From NCBI GenBank assembly GCA_012521805.1, contig JAAYLQ010000141.1, positions 1-9,493 of the forward strand: 9,493 bases of DNA, read 5' to 3'. Within the stretch, counting starts at the first letter, position 1; every line of letters begins with the position of its first letter. A program made the translations under genes and the position numbers. The DNA is from Bacillota bacterium. GTDB taxonomy: Bacteria > Bacillota > Limnochordia > Darwinibacteriales > DTU012. Shown piece by piece: positions 1 to 7,518 of this stretch. Below the pieces are notes generated by a model. It was not told where the DNA came from. It saw nothing but the letters and a program-made list of their open reading frames with translations, and ran no database searches.

Positions 1-180
1 ACAATACTTGCCAAGGCTGCTGGAGCTAGTTTTGAAACTTTTGGCAACATCCCTTCGCTTCGAACAGGCCGAAGATCATATCAGCCATTGCTGCGGCAAA
101 TATCCAATGCATCATTGCATTTATAACGAAATACCAGTTGACTCGTTTCCTTAGGGTTGGTGGGTCTTATTTCATCCTAC
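1..180 (+). other. Left-edge region without a recognisable gene; two short open frames enter from the edge
   Basis: No recognised gene. Reading from base 1, one frame stays open to a TAA at 124-126 (about 41 codons). Reading from base 2, another stays open to a TAG at 152-154 (about 50 codons). Either could be the 3' end of a gene that begins outside the window, or a decayed remnant such as the end of a transposase, but neither translation shows a motif I can name. The region also has a small inverted repeat, AATGCA/TGCATT (106-111 and 116-121), too short to interpret. No tRNA, T-box or S-box pattern was seen, so the upstream DNA does not show a leader riboswitch for the cysteine synthase gene. 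Confidence 0.2.
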
Positions 181-213
181 AGTTGCTTGACACGATCGAC
201 ACTTTAGAAGATC

Positions 214-243
214 TTGACAATGGTGTGCTGTAAAACATAAAAT
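214..243 (+). promoter_or_regulatory. Probable housekeeping (SigA-type) promoter for cysK
   Basis: A perfect -35 hexamer TTGACA (214-219) is followed after 18 bases by TAAAAT (238-243), which matches the -10 consensus at five of six positions. Transcription would start near 250, just before the strong Shine-Dalgarno AAGGAGGGG (251-259), giving a very short leader. A second TTGACA lies at 187-192, but no acceptable -10 follows it at 16-18 bases. The spacing of 18 is slightly long and the leader is short, so the call is probable rather than certain. Confidence 0.5.
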
Positions 244-264
244 AGCACATAAGGAGGGGAGCAA

Positions 265-1185
265 ATGAGAACTGTTACTAGTATTTTAGATTTAGTTGGG
301 CAGACCCCATTGGTTAAGCTTAATCGTATTGTCCCAGAAAATTCAGCTGAAGTTTGGGTAAAACTGGAATCTTATAATCCAGGTGGCAGTGTTAAAGACA
401 GAATTGCGTTAAGCATGATCAGAGCTGCTGAGCGGGAAGGAAAGCTTCAGCCGGGGGGTTTGGTTGTTGAGCCAACAAGCGGAAATACAGGCATTGGCTT
501 AGCGATGGTATGCGCAGCACTGGGTTACCGATTAATACTCTGCATGCCTGAAACCATGTCAGTTGAGCGCCGTAAACTGCTTCAAGCCTATGGAGCTGAA
601 TTGGTGCTGACGCCGGGCAGCGAGGGAATGAAGGGTGCCATCAAGAAGGCGGAGGAAATTGCTGCAGAAAATCCAGGTGCCTTTATTCCGCAGCAGTTTG
701 AAAATATGGCTAATCCGGAAATTCATCGTAAAACTACCGCTGTTGAAGTTTTAGAGCAGACAGGAGAACAATTGGATGCGTTTGTTTCCGGGATCGGAAC
801 AGGCGGAACCATCACTGGCGTTGGTGAAGTGATCAAACAAAAGCTCCCTCATGTTAAGGTATATGCTGTGGAACCAGTTGGTTCTCCAGTGTTATCTGGG
901 GGAGAACCTGGTCCCCATCGAATTCAGGGTATTGGTGCCGGCTTTGTACCCAAAGTCTTGAATACTGAGATTTATGATCGGGTTATTCAAGTTAAAGATG
1001 AGGATGCGATTGCAGCTGCAGGGTTGTTAGCTAAAAAGGAAGGTATTTTAGCTGGAATATCTTCTGGTGCTGCTCTCCATGCTGGTCTGCAGGTTGCTGA
1101 GGACCTAGGTCCCGGCAAGAAGGTGGTAGTGGTCCTGCCTGATACTGGGGAAAGATACTTAAGTATTCCAGATGTGTTTGCTTAA
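265..1185 (+). CDS. cysK: Cysteine synthase (O-acetylserine sulfhydrylase), CysK type
   Basis: PLP-dependent enzyme that makes L-cysteine and acetate from O-acetyl-L-serine and sulfide, the last step of cysteine biosynthesis in the cytoplasm. The 306-residue length fits the family. The PLP lysine lies in GGSVKDR (K44). The substrate-binding TSGNTG loop is at 71-76, the phosphate-binding GTGGT loop at 178-182, and SSGAA at 266-270, where the serine contacts the PLP ring nitrogen. The C-terminal DTGERYLS (293-300) is typical of CysK/CysM-type enzymes rather than cystathionine beta-synthase, and there is no CBS domain. The ATG start sits six bases after AAGGAGGGG (251-259). The gene has its own likely promoter upstream and an intrinsic terminator directly after the stop, so it is probably monocistronic. 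CysM-type activity with other sulfur donors cannot be excluded from sequence alone. Confidence 0.95.
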   Translation: MRTVTSILDLVGQTPLVKLNRIVPENSAEVWVKLESYNPGGSVKDRIALSMIRAAEREGKLQPGGLVVEPTSGNTGIGLAMVCAALGYRLILCMPETMSVERRKLLQAYGAELVLTPGSEGMKGAIKKAEEIAAENPGAFIPQQFENMANPEIHRKTTAVEVLEQTGEQLDAFVSGIGTGGTITGVGEVIKQKLPHVKVYAVEPVGSPVLSGGEPGPHRIQGIGAGFVPKVLNTEIYDRVIQVKDEDAIAAAGLLAKKEGILAGISSGAALHAGLQVAEDLGPGKKVVVVLPDTGERYLSIPDVFA

Positions 1186-1186
1186 A

Positions 1187-1210
1187 GAGGGAACAGGTTC
1201 CCTCTTTTTT
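1187..1210 (+). terminator. Rho-independent terminator after cysK
   Basis: Two bases after the cysK stop codon, GAGGGAA (1187-1193) pairs perfectly with TTCCCTC (1198-1204) around a four-base CAGG loop. A run of T (1205-1210) follows directly. A-T pairs can extend the stem at its base. This is a textbook intrinsic terminator and separates cysK from the cell-shape cluster downstream. Confidence 0.9.
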
Positions 1211-1232
1211 CATGGACTAATTTCTTCAAAGG

Positions 1233-1260
1233 TTTATTTTGAATCTAAAGAGAAAATAAT
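1233..1260 (+). promoter_or_regulatory. Weak candidate promoter for the maf-radC-mre-min cluster
   Basis: The 67-base gap after the cysK terminator must hold a promoter if maf is not read through. The best pair I see is TTTATT (1233-1238) and AATAAT (1255-1260) with a 16-base spacer. The -10 matches consensus at five of six positions, the -35 at only three. The region is A/T rich, so chance matches are likely. Confidence 0.25.
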
Positions 1261-1277
1261 TTGAAGGTAGTGAACAA

Positions 1278-1841
1278 ATGGAGATCATTTTAGCATCGAA
1301 ATCACCAAGAAGAGTAGAACTGCTGCAGCAGTTTAACATAAAATTCCGCGTTCAGGTCGCTAATGTTCCAGAAGAGCAGAGGGACAGTCCTAAACAAACA
1401 GCAATCAGCAATGCCTCTGCGAAGGCGCGGGCTGTTTTAGAGCTGTTTCCCAAGAGTTTGATTATTGGAGCTGATACTATTGTTGTTGTGGATCAAGAAA
1501 TTTTAGGTAAGCCGCGGGACCGGGAGGATGCAGCTAAAATGCTGCGTTTATTGAGCGGCAGAAAACATCATGTTATTACCGGAGTTGCCCTCGTAACAGA
1601 AAAAGTTCAGCGAACCTTTTATGAAGAGACAGCCGTTTTTTTTCGCACTCTAGCAGATTACGAAATCCGTACTTACCTTAACACAGGAGAACCATTTGAT
1701 AAAGCAGGTGCATATGCCATCCAAGGAATTGGCGGTGCTTTTGTCGAAAGTATATCAGGATGCTACTATAATGTGGTAGGATTACCTATTCCACGTCTCC
1801 TACTTGAACTCCGAGACTTTGGAATTGACGTGTTTGCCTAA
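1278..1841 (+). CDS. maf: Maf-family nucleoside triphosphate pyrophosphatase
   Basis: Maf proteins hydrolyse non-canonical or pyrimidine nucleoside triphosphates (dTTP/UTP type in many bacteria) to the monophosphate plus pyrophosphate, and in Bacillus have been linked to septum formation. The 187-residue protein has the N-terminal signature LASKSPRR (5-12), which forms the phosphate-binding loop, then GADT (64-67), GKPRD (77-81) and the late DKAGAYAIQG block (141-150). Together these cover the Maf active site. The ribosome binding site (AAGGTAGTG, 1264-1272) is weak. The gene is the first of a tight run ending at minE; the next gene starts 23 bases after the stop. maf-radC-mreB is a conserved order in Bacillota. 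The exact substrate class cannot be fixed from sequence here. Confidence 0.93.
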   Translation: MEIILASKSPRRVELLQQFNIKFRVQVANVPEEQRDSPKQTAISNASAKARAVLELFPKSLIIGADTIVVVDQEILGKPRDREDAAKMLRLLSGRKHHVITGVALVTEKVQRTFYEETAVFFRTLADYEIRTYLNTGEPFDKAGAYAIQGIGGAFVESISGCYYNVVGLPIPRLLLELRDFGIDVFA

Positions 1842-1864
1842 GGGGGAGTACAAGGAGGAACGCT

Positions 1865-2551
1865 GTGAGTTATCAAATTTTGATCAAAGATTTACCTGTA
1901 CAAGAGCGCCCACGCGAAAGATTACTGCAGTATGGACCTGAGTATCTATCAAATCGGGAATTACTAGCGATTTTACTCGAAACAGGAACTAGAAACCAAT
2001 CTGTCTTTGCTCTAGCAGATCAATTGATAGCGCACTTTGGTTCTTTAAGGGCGCTAGCGTGTGCTACATATGAGGAAATGGCGGAAATTAAGGGGATCGG
2101 TCCAGCAAAAGCCGCTCGCGTGATAGCCGCATTTGAGCTGACTAAAAGATTAAGCAACTCCAGCTTAGAGGTGCGTGAGGTTATTCGCAGTCCGCAGGAT
2201 GCTGCAGATATTGTGATGGATGAAATGAGTCTTTTAGACCGAGAACATTTTGTAATTTTGATGCTGAATACTAAACATGCAGTTATCGCTAAAAAAGTTG
2301 TATCCATCGGACACCTCAACGCTTCGTTAGTCCATCCGCGGGAGTTGTTTAAAGATGTGATCAAAAAAAGCAGTGCGGCGGTTATCCTGGTTCACAATCA
2401 CCCCAGCGGCGATCCGACGCCCAGCGAGGATGATATCAGGGTAACACAGAGATTGTGCGAAGCTGGGCGATTGCTGGGAATTTCGGTTTTAGATCATATT
2501 GTTATCGGAGATAAAAGTTATGTAAGTTTTCGCGAACAGGGTTTAATCTAA
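1865..2551 (+). CDS. radC: RadC/JAB-domain protein (UPF0758 family)
   Basis: RadC-family protein, 228 residues, the usual full length. The N-terminal half carries a helix-hairpin-helix DNA-binding motif around KGIGPAKA (76-83). The C-terminal half is a JAMM/MPN-type metal-binding fold, with the zinc-ligand motif HNHPSGDPTPSEDD at 177-190 (H177, H179 and D190 in the H-x-H-x(10)-D arrangement). The historical link to DNA repair in E. coli was later withdrawn and the biochemical role of the family is still unclear. A part in DNA processing or competence-related recombination is an inference from the domains. The start is GTG, placed after AAGGAGGAA (1852-1860), a better site than any internal ATG. 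It lies between maf and mreB, as in B. subtilis. Confidence 0.93.
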   Translation: MSYQILIKDLPVQERPRERLLQYGPEYLSNRELLAILLETGTRNQSVFALADQLIAHFGSLRALACATYEEMAEIKGIGPAKAARVIAAFELTKRLSNSSLEVREVIRSPQDAADIVMDEMSLLDREHFVILMLNTKHAVIAKKVVSIGHLNASLVHPRELFKDVIKKSSAAVILVHNHPSGDPTPSEDDIRVTQRLCEAGRLLGISVLDHIVIGDKSYVSFREQGLI

Positions 2552-2583
2552 GTAGCAGGGACAAGCTGAAAGGGGATTCGAAC

Positions 2584-3603
2584 ATGTTTGGTCGCTTAGG
2601 AAAGGATATTGGTATTGATTTAGGAACTGCAAATACACTAGTTTATGTACGCGGTCGAGGTATTGTAATTAATGAGCCGTCAGTAGTAGCACGGGACCAA
2701 GAAACAAAAGAAATTTTAGCTGTAGGTAATAAAGCTAAGGAAATGGTAGGGCGTACGCCTGGAAATATAATTGCGATCAGACCACTGCGTGATGGAGTAA
2801 TCGCAGATTTTGATACTACCGAACGGATGCTGCGGGACTTTTTAATTAAAGCCAACCGCCGGATGGGGTGGGTGCGGCCGAGGGTAATCATTTCCGTTCC
2901 TTCAGGTGTTACTGAAGTAGAGAAACGGGCGGTTATCGATGCAGCTATTTCTGCAGGAGCTAAAGATGCTCGTGTTATAGAAGAACCAATGGCGGCAGCT
3001 ATCGGTGTTGGCTTACCTGTTCAGGAGCCAACTGGAAATATGATAGTAGATATCGGTGGAGGCACAACGGAAGTAGCAGTGATATCACTTGGGGGAATTG
3101 TAGCACATCGGTCGATTCGGATTGGCGGCGATGAAATGGACGATTCTATCATTCAGCATATTCGGCGCCACTATAATCTGCTGATCGGTGAGCGGACAGC
3201 AGAAACAATCAAGAAGACGATCGGTACAGCTTGTCCCTTAGAAGAAGAGCGGTCTCTGGAGGTACGTGGTAGGGATTTGGTTACTGGTCTGCCAAAAACT
3301 GTCACAATTACTTCTGAGGAAGTGCGGGACGCCCTGGCAGAACCAATTGCCGCAATTGTGGAAGGCGTTAAAGTTACCCTCGAGCAGACACCACCGGAAT
3401 TAGCAGCTGACATCATGGATCGAGGAATCATGATGGCCGGTGGCGGATCTTTGCTGGCGGGATTAGATCAGCTGATTGCCAATGAAACTGGAATGCCGGT
3501 ACATGTAAACGAAGAACCTTTGACAGCGGTTGTGATGGGTACCGGTTTGGCGCTAGAGCACTACGATCTGCTGCAGCGGATTATGGTGGGACCAAAACGG
3601 TAG
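2584..3603 (+). CDS. mreB: Rod shape-determining actin homologue MreB
   Basis: MreB polymerises under the inner face of the membrane and directs lateral-wall peptidoglycan synthesis by the elongasome. The 339-residue length matches the family (B. subtilis MreB is close to this). Actin-fold nucleotide motifs are all present: phosphate-1 loop DLGTANT (12-18), the connecting block IEEPMAAAIG (132-141), phosphate-2 loop DIGGGTTE (156-163) and the adenosine motif MAGGGSLLAGLD (284-295). The start ATG follows AAAGGGG (2569-2575). It is the first gene of the mreBCD-PBP2 set, 32 bases after radC. Paralogues Mbl and MreBH look very similar, but the location directly before mreC and mreD identifies it as mreB. 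Confidence 0.97.
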   Translation: MFGRLGKDIGIDLGTANTLVYVRGRGIVINEPSVVARDQETKEILAVGNKAKEMVGRTPGNIIAIRPLRDGVIADFDTTERMLRDFLIKANRRMGWVRPRVIISVPSGVTEVEKRAVIDAAISAGAKDARVIEEPMAAAIGVGLPVQEPTGNMIVDIGGGTTEVAVISLGGIVAHRSIRIGGDEMDDSIIQHIRRHYNLLIGERTAETIKKTIGTACPLEEERSLEVRGRDLVTGLPKTVTITSEEVRDALAEPIAAIVEGVKVTLEQTPPELAADIMDRGIMMAGGGSLLAGLDQLIANETGMPVHVNEEPLTAVVMGTGLALEHYDLLQRIMVGPKR

Positions 3604-3616
3604 TGATCATTTGGTT

Positions 3617-3625
3617 AGGAGGTGA
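3617..3625 (+). promoter_or_regulatory. Strong Shine-Dalgarno that fixes the TTG start of mreC
   Basis: AGGAGGTGA is an almost full complement of the 16S rRNA 3' end and lies six bases before the TTG at 3632. No ATG or GTG in the mreC frame is placed as well, so this site decides the TTG start. Confidence 0.8.
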
Positions 3626-3631
3626 AGTGGT

Positions 3632-4456
3632 TTGTCCCGTTTTTTTGGTCGTGCTAAGCTGCTGTTGATTTTTGTAGTTATCATAGCTATAGCTGGGAGT
3701 ATCCACTTTACCTCCAGTTCCCGTTCGCAAGTAACCGTTTTTGAACAGGCTGTGCGTGATATCCTAGCCCCAATCCAAACTCTTTTTATGCGGGTCTCTC
3801 GTTCGGTTAATTCACTGCTGACATCCATTGGCCGGATCGGCAGTCTGCAGGAGGAAAACGCCAAACTCAGGGCCCAAGTATTAGACCTGCAGCAGCAGGT
3901 GTACCAACTTGCTGAATATAAGCGGGAAAACGAATGGCTGCGGGAAGCACTGGAGTTTAAAAAGCAGGAAGCCTACCAAATGCAGGTTTGTGAGGTGATT
4001 GGCAGATCCCCAACGAACTTGTTCAGCTCAGTCACCATAAACCGGGGGCGTAATCATCAGGTGACTCAGGGGATGGCGGTGATGTCTGGGAACGGCGTGG
4101 TTGGAACGGTGCAGAGCGTCACAGCAACTACTGCTTCGGTTATTTTAGCAACTGACCCCCGCAGTGCTATCGGCGGTATGGTGCAGGATTCTGGGGATTT
4201 GGTTTTGGTAGAAGGCGATCCTGATTATTCTGGTATGCTTTTAGCCAAACCGTTATCTAAGGATGTGGAATTAGAGGTGGGAGATGTCCTGGTGACTTCA
4301 GGACTGTCTCAGTATTTTCCCAAGGGAATGCCAATTGGGGAAGTAGTGGAAATAATCCCCAGCCGCTATCAATTGTCATTCACTGCTTATGTCCGCCCCT
4401 TTGTGGATTTCAGCAGATTGGAATATGTGTTTGTGTTGTTAAGTGATGTTAAGTAG
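3632..4456 (+). CDS. mreC: Rod shape-determining protein MreC
   Basis: MreC is a bitopic membrane protein that links cytoplasmic MreB to the extracytoplasmic PBPs of the elongasome. The 274-residue product shows the standard plan: a short basic N-terminus, one membrane helix (about 9-27), a coiled coil (about 66-110, rich in LQEEN, LRAQV and LQQQV type heptads), then two beta-barrel-type domains with the conserved run VMSGNGVVGTV (150-160) and DPRSAIGGMV (175-184). The start is an unusual TTG, supported by the near-perfect ribosome binding site six bases upstream. It begins 28 bases after mreB, and its stop lies directly before the mreD start region, so the genes are probably co-translated. 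Confidence 0.95.
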   Translation: MSRFFGRAKLLLIFVVIIAIAGSIHFTSSSRSQVTVFEQAVRDILAPIQTLFMRVSRSVNSLLTSIGRIGSLQEENAKLRAQVLDLQQQVYQLAEYKRENEWLREALEFKKQEAYQMQVCEVIGRSPTNLFSSVTINRGRNHQVTQGMAVMSGNGVVGTVQSVTATTASVILATDPRSAIGGMVQDSGDLVLVEGDPDYSGMLLAKPLSKDVELEVGDVLVTSGLSQYFPKGMPIGEVVEIIPSRYQLSFTAYVRPFVDFSRLEYVFVLLSDVK

Positions 4457-4465
4457 GTGCAGAGG

Positions 4466-4978
4466 ATGGCTGTATTAATTTACAGTTTAATTATCATTTC
4501 GGCTTTAGTCATTCAGACAACCATTTTTACCTCGTGGTCCCTGTTTGCAGTGGTCCCTGATTTGATTCTGGTATTGGTTGTCTTATTTAGTTTAATCAAT
4601 GGTCCGATTTTTGGTGCTAAATTCGGCTTTGCGGCTGGATTGGCTTTAGATCTTTTGGTTGGTGAGCTGATTGGGCTTAACGCATTGACCAAAATGATCA
4701 TCGGTATAGTTGTAGGACTGCTGGCACTGCGTTTTTATAAAGAAAATTACGTTATTCCGCTGCTCTGCGTTATAGCTGCCACCATTGCAGATCAACTTTT
4801 GTACGCCCTGGGAATGACCATTTTTGGGGTTTCTGTGCCGCTGAAGCTGTTAGTAGAGCAGATACTGCTGCCTTTGATGCTGTACAATGGAATTCTGAGT
4901 TTATTACTGTATGTGCGCTTATATTACTTAAATAAAAAAATTCTTTATTGGGATGAGGTCTTTAGGCGTGCGGGGTGA
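4466..4978 (+). CDS. mreD: Rod shape-determining protein MreD
   Basis: MreD is a small polytopic membrane protein of the elongasome that binds MreC. The product (170 residues from the ATG at 4466) is almost wholly hydrophobic, with about five or six membrane segments, and has the family's usual length. Sequence is poorly conserved in MreD, so the call rests on hydrophobicity, length and the fixed place between mreC and the PBP2 gene. I chose ATG 4466 because AGGTG (4455-4459) lies six bases before it. An in-frame GTG at 4457, directly after the mreC stop, would add three residues but lacks a Shine-Dalgarno. The 3' end overlaps the annotated start of the PBP2 gene. Confidence 0.9.
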   Translation: MAVLIYSLIIISALVIQTTIFTSWSLFAVVPDLILVLVVLFSLINGPIFGAKFGFAAGLALDLLVGELIGLNALTKMIIGIVVGLLALRFYKENYVIPLLCVIAATIADQLLYALGMTIFGVSVPLKLLVEQILLPLMLYNGILSLLLYVRLYYLNKKILYWDEVFRRAG

Positions 4979-6824
4979 GATTAGGAATTTGGAAGATAAA
5001 AAATTGGAGCAGCGCTTGCGGTCATTTTGGGCTGCTGTTATCATTATTCTGTTAATTTTAGGTGGGCGTTTGTGGGAACTCCAAATTCGCCAAGGAGACC
5101 ATTATGCCAGTTTAGCGGAGGGGAATAGAATCCGCCGCATAAGAGTGATGCCTACTAGAGGCGTTATCTATGATCGCAATGGTGCAGAAATTGTCCGCAG
5201 TCGCCCCGCATTTACGGTTGCACTGGTTCCCGGCGGAATTCCCCAGAATGCAGAAGCTGTGCTGGAGTATTTAAGTGAGATTCTCGGCCTTACCGGTGAA
5301 GAATTGGAAGATGCAATCGCAAAGGGACGACGCAATCTGTACGAACCGGTTAGGATTATGCGGGATGTTGATCTGAGCACGGTTGTAGCAATCGAAGAAA
5401 ACCGCATGCGGCTGCCGGGGGTTTTTATTGAAGAAGAATGGGTGCGGGAATACCTTTATCCTAATTTTGCCAGCCATATAATTGGCTATTTAGGCATTAT
5501 CAGCGAAGAAGAATTAAAGCAGTTTGGATCTGAATACGGCAGTTCTGACCTAGTTGGCAAGACCGGATTGGAGGCGCTCTATGAGTCATTGCTCCGGGGT
5601 GAGTCCGGCTCAGTTACGGTCGAAGTAAATGCCTTAAGCCGTCCTGTGCAGACAGTTAGTTATATTGAATCGATTCCTGGCAGCAATATTGTAACCACAC
5701 TTGACAGGGAGCTGCAGGCTGTCGCTCAAGAAGCTTTTGCGGCTCATACTGAAACTCTGCGCAAACCGGGGGATCCTCCGTTAAAAGGAGCTGTAGTTGC
5801 CTTAAATCCCAAAACCGGCGAGATTTTGGCTCTGGTCAGTCAGCCAACATATGATCCGGCGAAACTTTTGGATGCAAGGGAACGGAGCAGTTACTATGCC
5901 AGTTTAATTAACAGCAAAGACCAGCCGCTGTTTAACCGGGCTGTTCAGGGTCAGTATGGTCCGGGTTCAGTTTTTAAGCCTTTCATCGCAGTTGCCATGC
6001 TGGAGGAAAAGGTTGTTACTGCAGACCAAATTTTCAACGCAACTGGCGTTAGTGAGTATGGCGTTCGCGATTGGATAGTGGCACAGGGTGGAGCTCCTTT
6101 TGGACCGATTACTCTCCGGGAAGCCCTTGCTATGTCCAGCAACCATTATTTTGCAGAATTTGGAAAAGAGGTTGGAATTGATCGGTTATCTGTCTGGCTG
6201 CGGGAATTTGGTTTTGGTTCACCAACAAATGTAATTGGTGTTACTCAAGAGGCTTCTGGTTTAGTGCCGGATCGGGAGTGGAAGCGTAAGAGATTCAGCA
6301 GCTACCCAATCTATGATCAAGCGTGGTATCCTACAGACACCGAACAGATTTCCATTGGTCAGGGTTTTGTTACGGTCACTCCGCTCCAGATGGCAGTGGC
6401 TTACAGCGCGATTGCCAACCGCGGTGTGATCTATCAGCCGACATTAGTTAAGGAAATAGTGGCTCCCGATGGCAGCATTATCTATGAGCATACTCCTACT
6501 GTTGTAAAAACTATGGATGTGTCACACAGCACCTGGGAAGCAGTTATTGATGGGATGGAAGCTGTAATCACCCATCCCCGTGGAACTGCCCGCAGAATTT
6601 TTCAAGATTTTCCCCTTAGCATTGCTGGAAAGACCGGAAGTTATGAAATTCCGAGGCAGGAAGCCCATGCTCTCTTTGCCGCTTTTGCCCCTGTGGATGA
6701 TCCGGAACTAGTGGTTGTAGTGATTGTTGAGCATGGCGTTGGCGGCGCTTCTGGAGCAGCTCCCATTGCCCGTGCTGTTCTAGACGCGTATTTTGGCTTA
6801 TATGAGCAGGAATCGTCTGAGTAA
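4953..6824 (+). CDS. mrdA: Penicillin-binding protein 2 (class B transpeptidase of the elongasome)
   Basis: Class B PBP that cross-links peptidoglycan during side-wall growth, working with MreBCD and a RodA glycosyltransferase. The 623-residue protein has one N-terminal membrane anchor (about 25-45), a dimerisation/pedestal domain (about 60-240) and a C-terminal transpeptidase domain. Active-site motifs are complete: SVFK (339-342, nucleophile S339), SSN (395-397) and KTG (560-562). No PASTA repeats follow, which fits PBP2/MrdA and not PBP2x/FtsI or SpoVD. The start is ambiguous: ATG 4953 overlaps mreD by 26 bases and has a weak ribosome site; GTG 4968 (after GAGGT 4955-4959) and TTG 4989 (after GGGGTGAG 4972-4979) have better sites and all keep the membrane anchor. 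rodA, its usual partner, is not in this window. Confidence 0.95.
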   Translation: MRSLGVRGEIRNLEDKKLEQRLRSFWAAVIIILLILGGRLWELQIRQGDHYASLAEGNRIRRIRVMPTRGVIYDRNGAEIVRSRPAFTVALVPGGIPQNAEAVLEYLSEILGLTGEELEDAIAKGRRNLYEPVRIMRDVDLSTVVAIEENRMRLPGVFIEEEWVREYLYPNFASHIIGYLGIISEEELKQFGSEYGSSDLVGKTGLEALYESLLRGESGSVTVEVNALSRPVQTVSYIESIPGSNIVTTLDRELQAVAQEAFAAHTETLRKPGDPPLKGAVVALNPKTGEILALVSQPTYDPAKLLDARERSSYYASLINSKDQPLFNRAVQGQYGPGSVFKPFIAVAMLEEKVVTADQIFNATGVSEYGVRDWIVAQGGAPFGPITLREALAMSSNHYFAEFGKEVGIDRLSVWLREFGFGSPTNVIGVTQEASGLVPDREWKRKRFSSYPIYDQAWYPTDTEQISIGQGFVTVTPLQMAVAYSAIANRGVIYQPTLVKEIVAPDGSIIYEHTPTVVKTMDVSHSTWEAVIDGMEAVITHPRGTARRIFQDFPLSIAGKTGSYEIPRQEAHALFAAFAPVDDPELVVVVIVEHGVGGASGAAPIARAVLDAYFGLYEQESSE

Positions 6825-6874
6825 AAGCGAAATGTAAAAACAGGTAATGAAAGGGATTTGAGGAGAGACTCGTA

Positions 6875-7495
6875 ATGAGCAAAGAAGCATGTATTATTAA
6901 AGGAAATAAACATGGATTGTCCATCTCAATTCCAAGGGAGATGGATTTTGCAGAAGTTTTATCACAACTGCGGACACGACTGGCTTCGGCTCAAGAGTTT
7001 TTTGCAGGTGCAGCGGTTTATGTTTCGGCAGCTGATCGTGATTTAGAACCAGAAGAAAAGCAGCAATTAGCAAAAACTGTAGAAGAATTTGGATTGAGCA
7101 TAACCGAACCGGAGGCTGATGAAGCACCAGCCCCTGCTGTTGAGAGCGGTAAGGATGAGTTCAAGGAAGATACACTGCTGCTGCGCCGCACGATTCGTTC
7201 TGGCCAGAAAATACGGTACGATGGGAATGTAGTGGTTTTAGGTGATGTAAATCCTGGAGCTGAAATTATCTGCAGCGGCGATATCCTAGTGTTAGGAAGC
7301 CTGCGTGGGGTAGCCCATGCCGGATGCACTGGGAACGTTAATGCATCTGTATTTGCCTTTAGATTAGAACCAACTCAATTAAGGATTGCAAACTATATTT
7401 CTCGCTCCCCAGATGAGAAGTTGCCTAAGCCGCTTGGACCGGAATTAGCACGTGTTTGTGATAATGTAATTCAGATTACTGCATATCAGAGCTGA
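6875..7495 (+). CDS. minC: Septum site-determining protein MinC
   Basis: MinC blocks FtsZ ring assembly away from midcell and is brought to the membrane by MinD. The 206-residue product has an N-terminal FtsZ-inhibiting domain (about 1-80), an acidic and Ala/Pro-rich linker (about 80-95) and a C-terminal right-handed beta-helix domain (about 98-206). The beta-helix holds RSGQ (108-111), the MinD-binding motif of the family, and the regular turns VVVLGDVNPGAEI and ILVLGSLRGVAHAG. The ATG follows AGGAGAG (6861-6867). It begins 50 bases after the PBP2 gene, and I see no promoter in the gap, so it is probably read from the same transcript. minD begins 23 bases later. Confidence 0.95.
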   Translation: MSKEACIIKGNKHGLSISIPREMDFAEVLSQLRTRLASAQEFFAGAAVYVSAADRDLEPEEKQQLAKTVEEFGLSITEPEADEAPAPAVESGKDEFKEDTLLLRRTIRSGQKIRYDGNVVVLGDVNPGAEIICSGDILVLGSLRGVAHAGCTGNVNASVFAFRLEPTQLRIANYISRSPDEKLPKPLGPELARVCDNVIQITAYQS

Positions 7496-7518
7496 GGGTA
7501 AATTGGGGAGGTGCTTAT

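Noticed and set aside
106..121. Small inverted repeat AATGCA/TGCATT upstream of cysK
   Set aside because: Six base pairs in A/T-rich DNA, no T run and far from the promoter; expected by chance.
148..175. Possible T-box-like AGGGTTGGTGGG before the cysteine synthase gene
   Set aside because: It does not match the conserved AGGGTGGNACCGCG core, and there is no specifier stem or antiterminator/terminator pair before the start codon.
187..192. First TTGACA upstream of cysK as an alternative promoter
   Set aside because: No -10-like hexamer lies 16-18 bases downstream; the second TTGACA has a good -10.
2020..2364. Minus-strand open frames inside radC, mreB, PBP2, minC and minD
   Set aside because: They lie wholly opposite genes with complete, recognised domains, have no ribosome binding sites of note and show low-complexity Ser/Arg/Ile-rich translations typical of antisense shadows.
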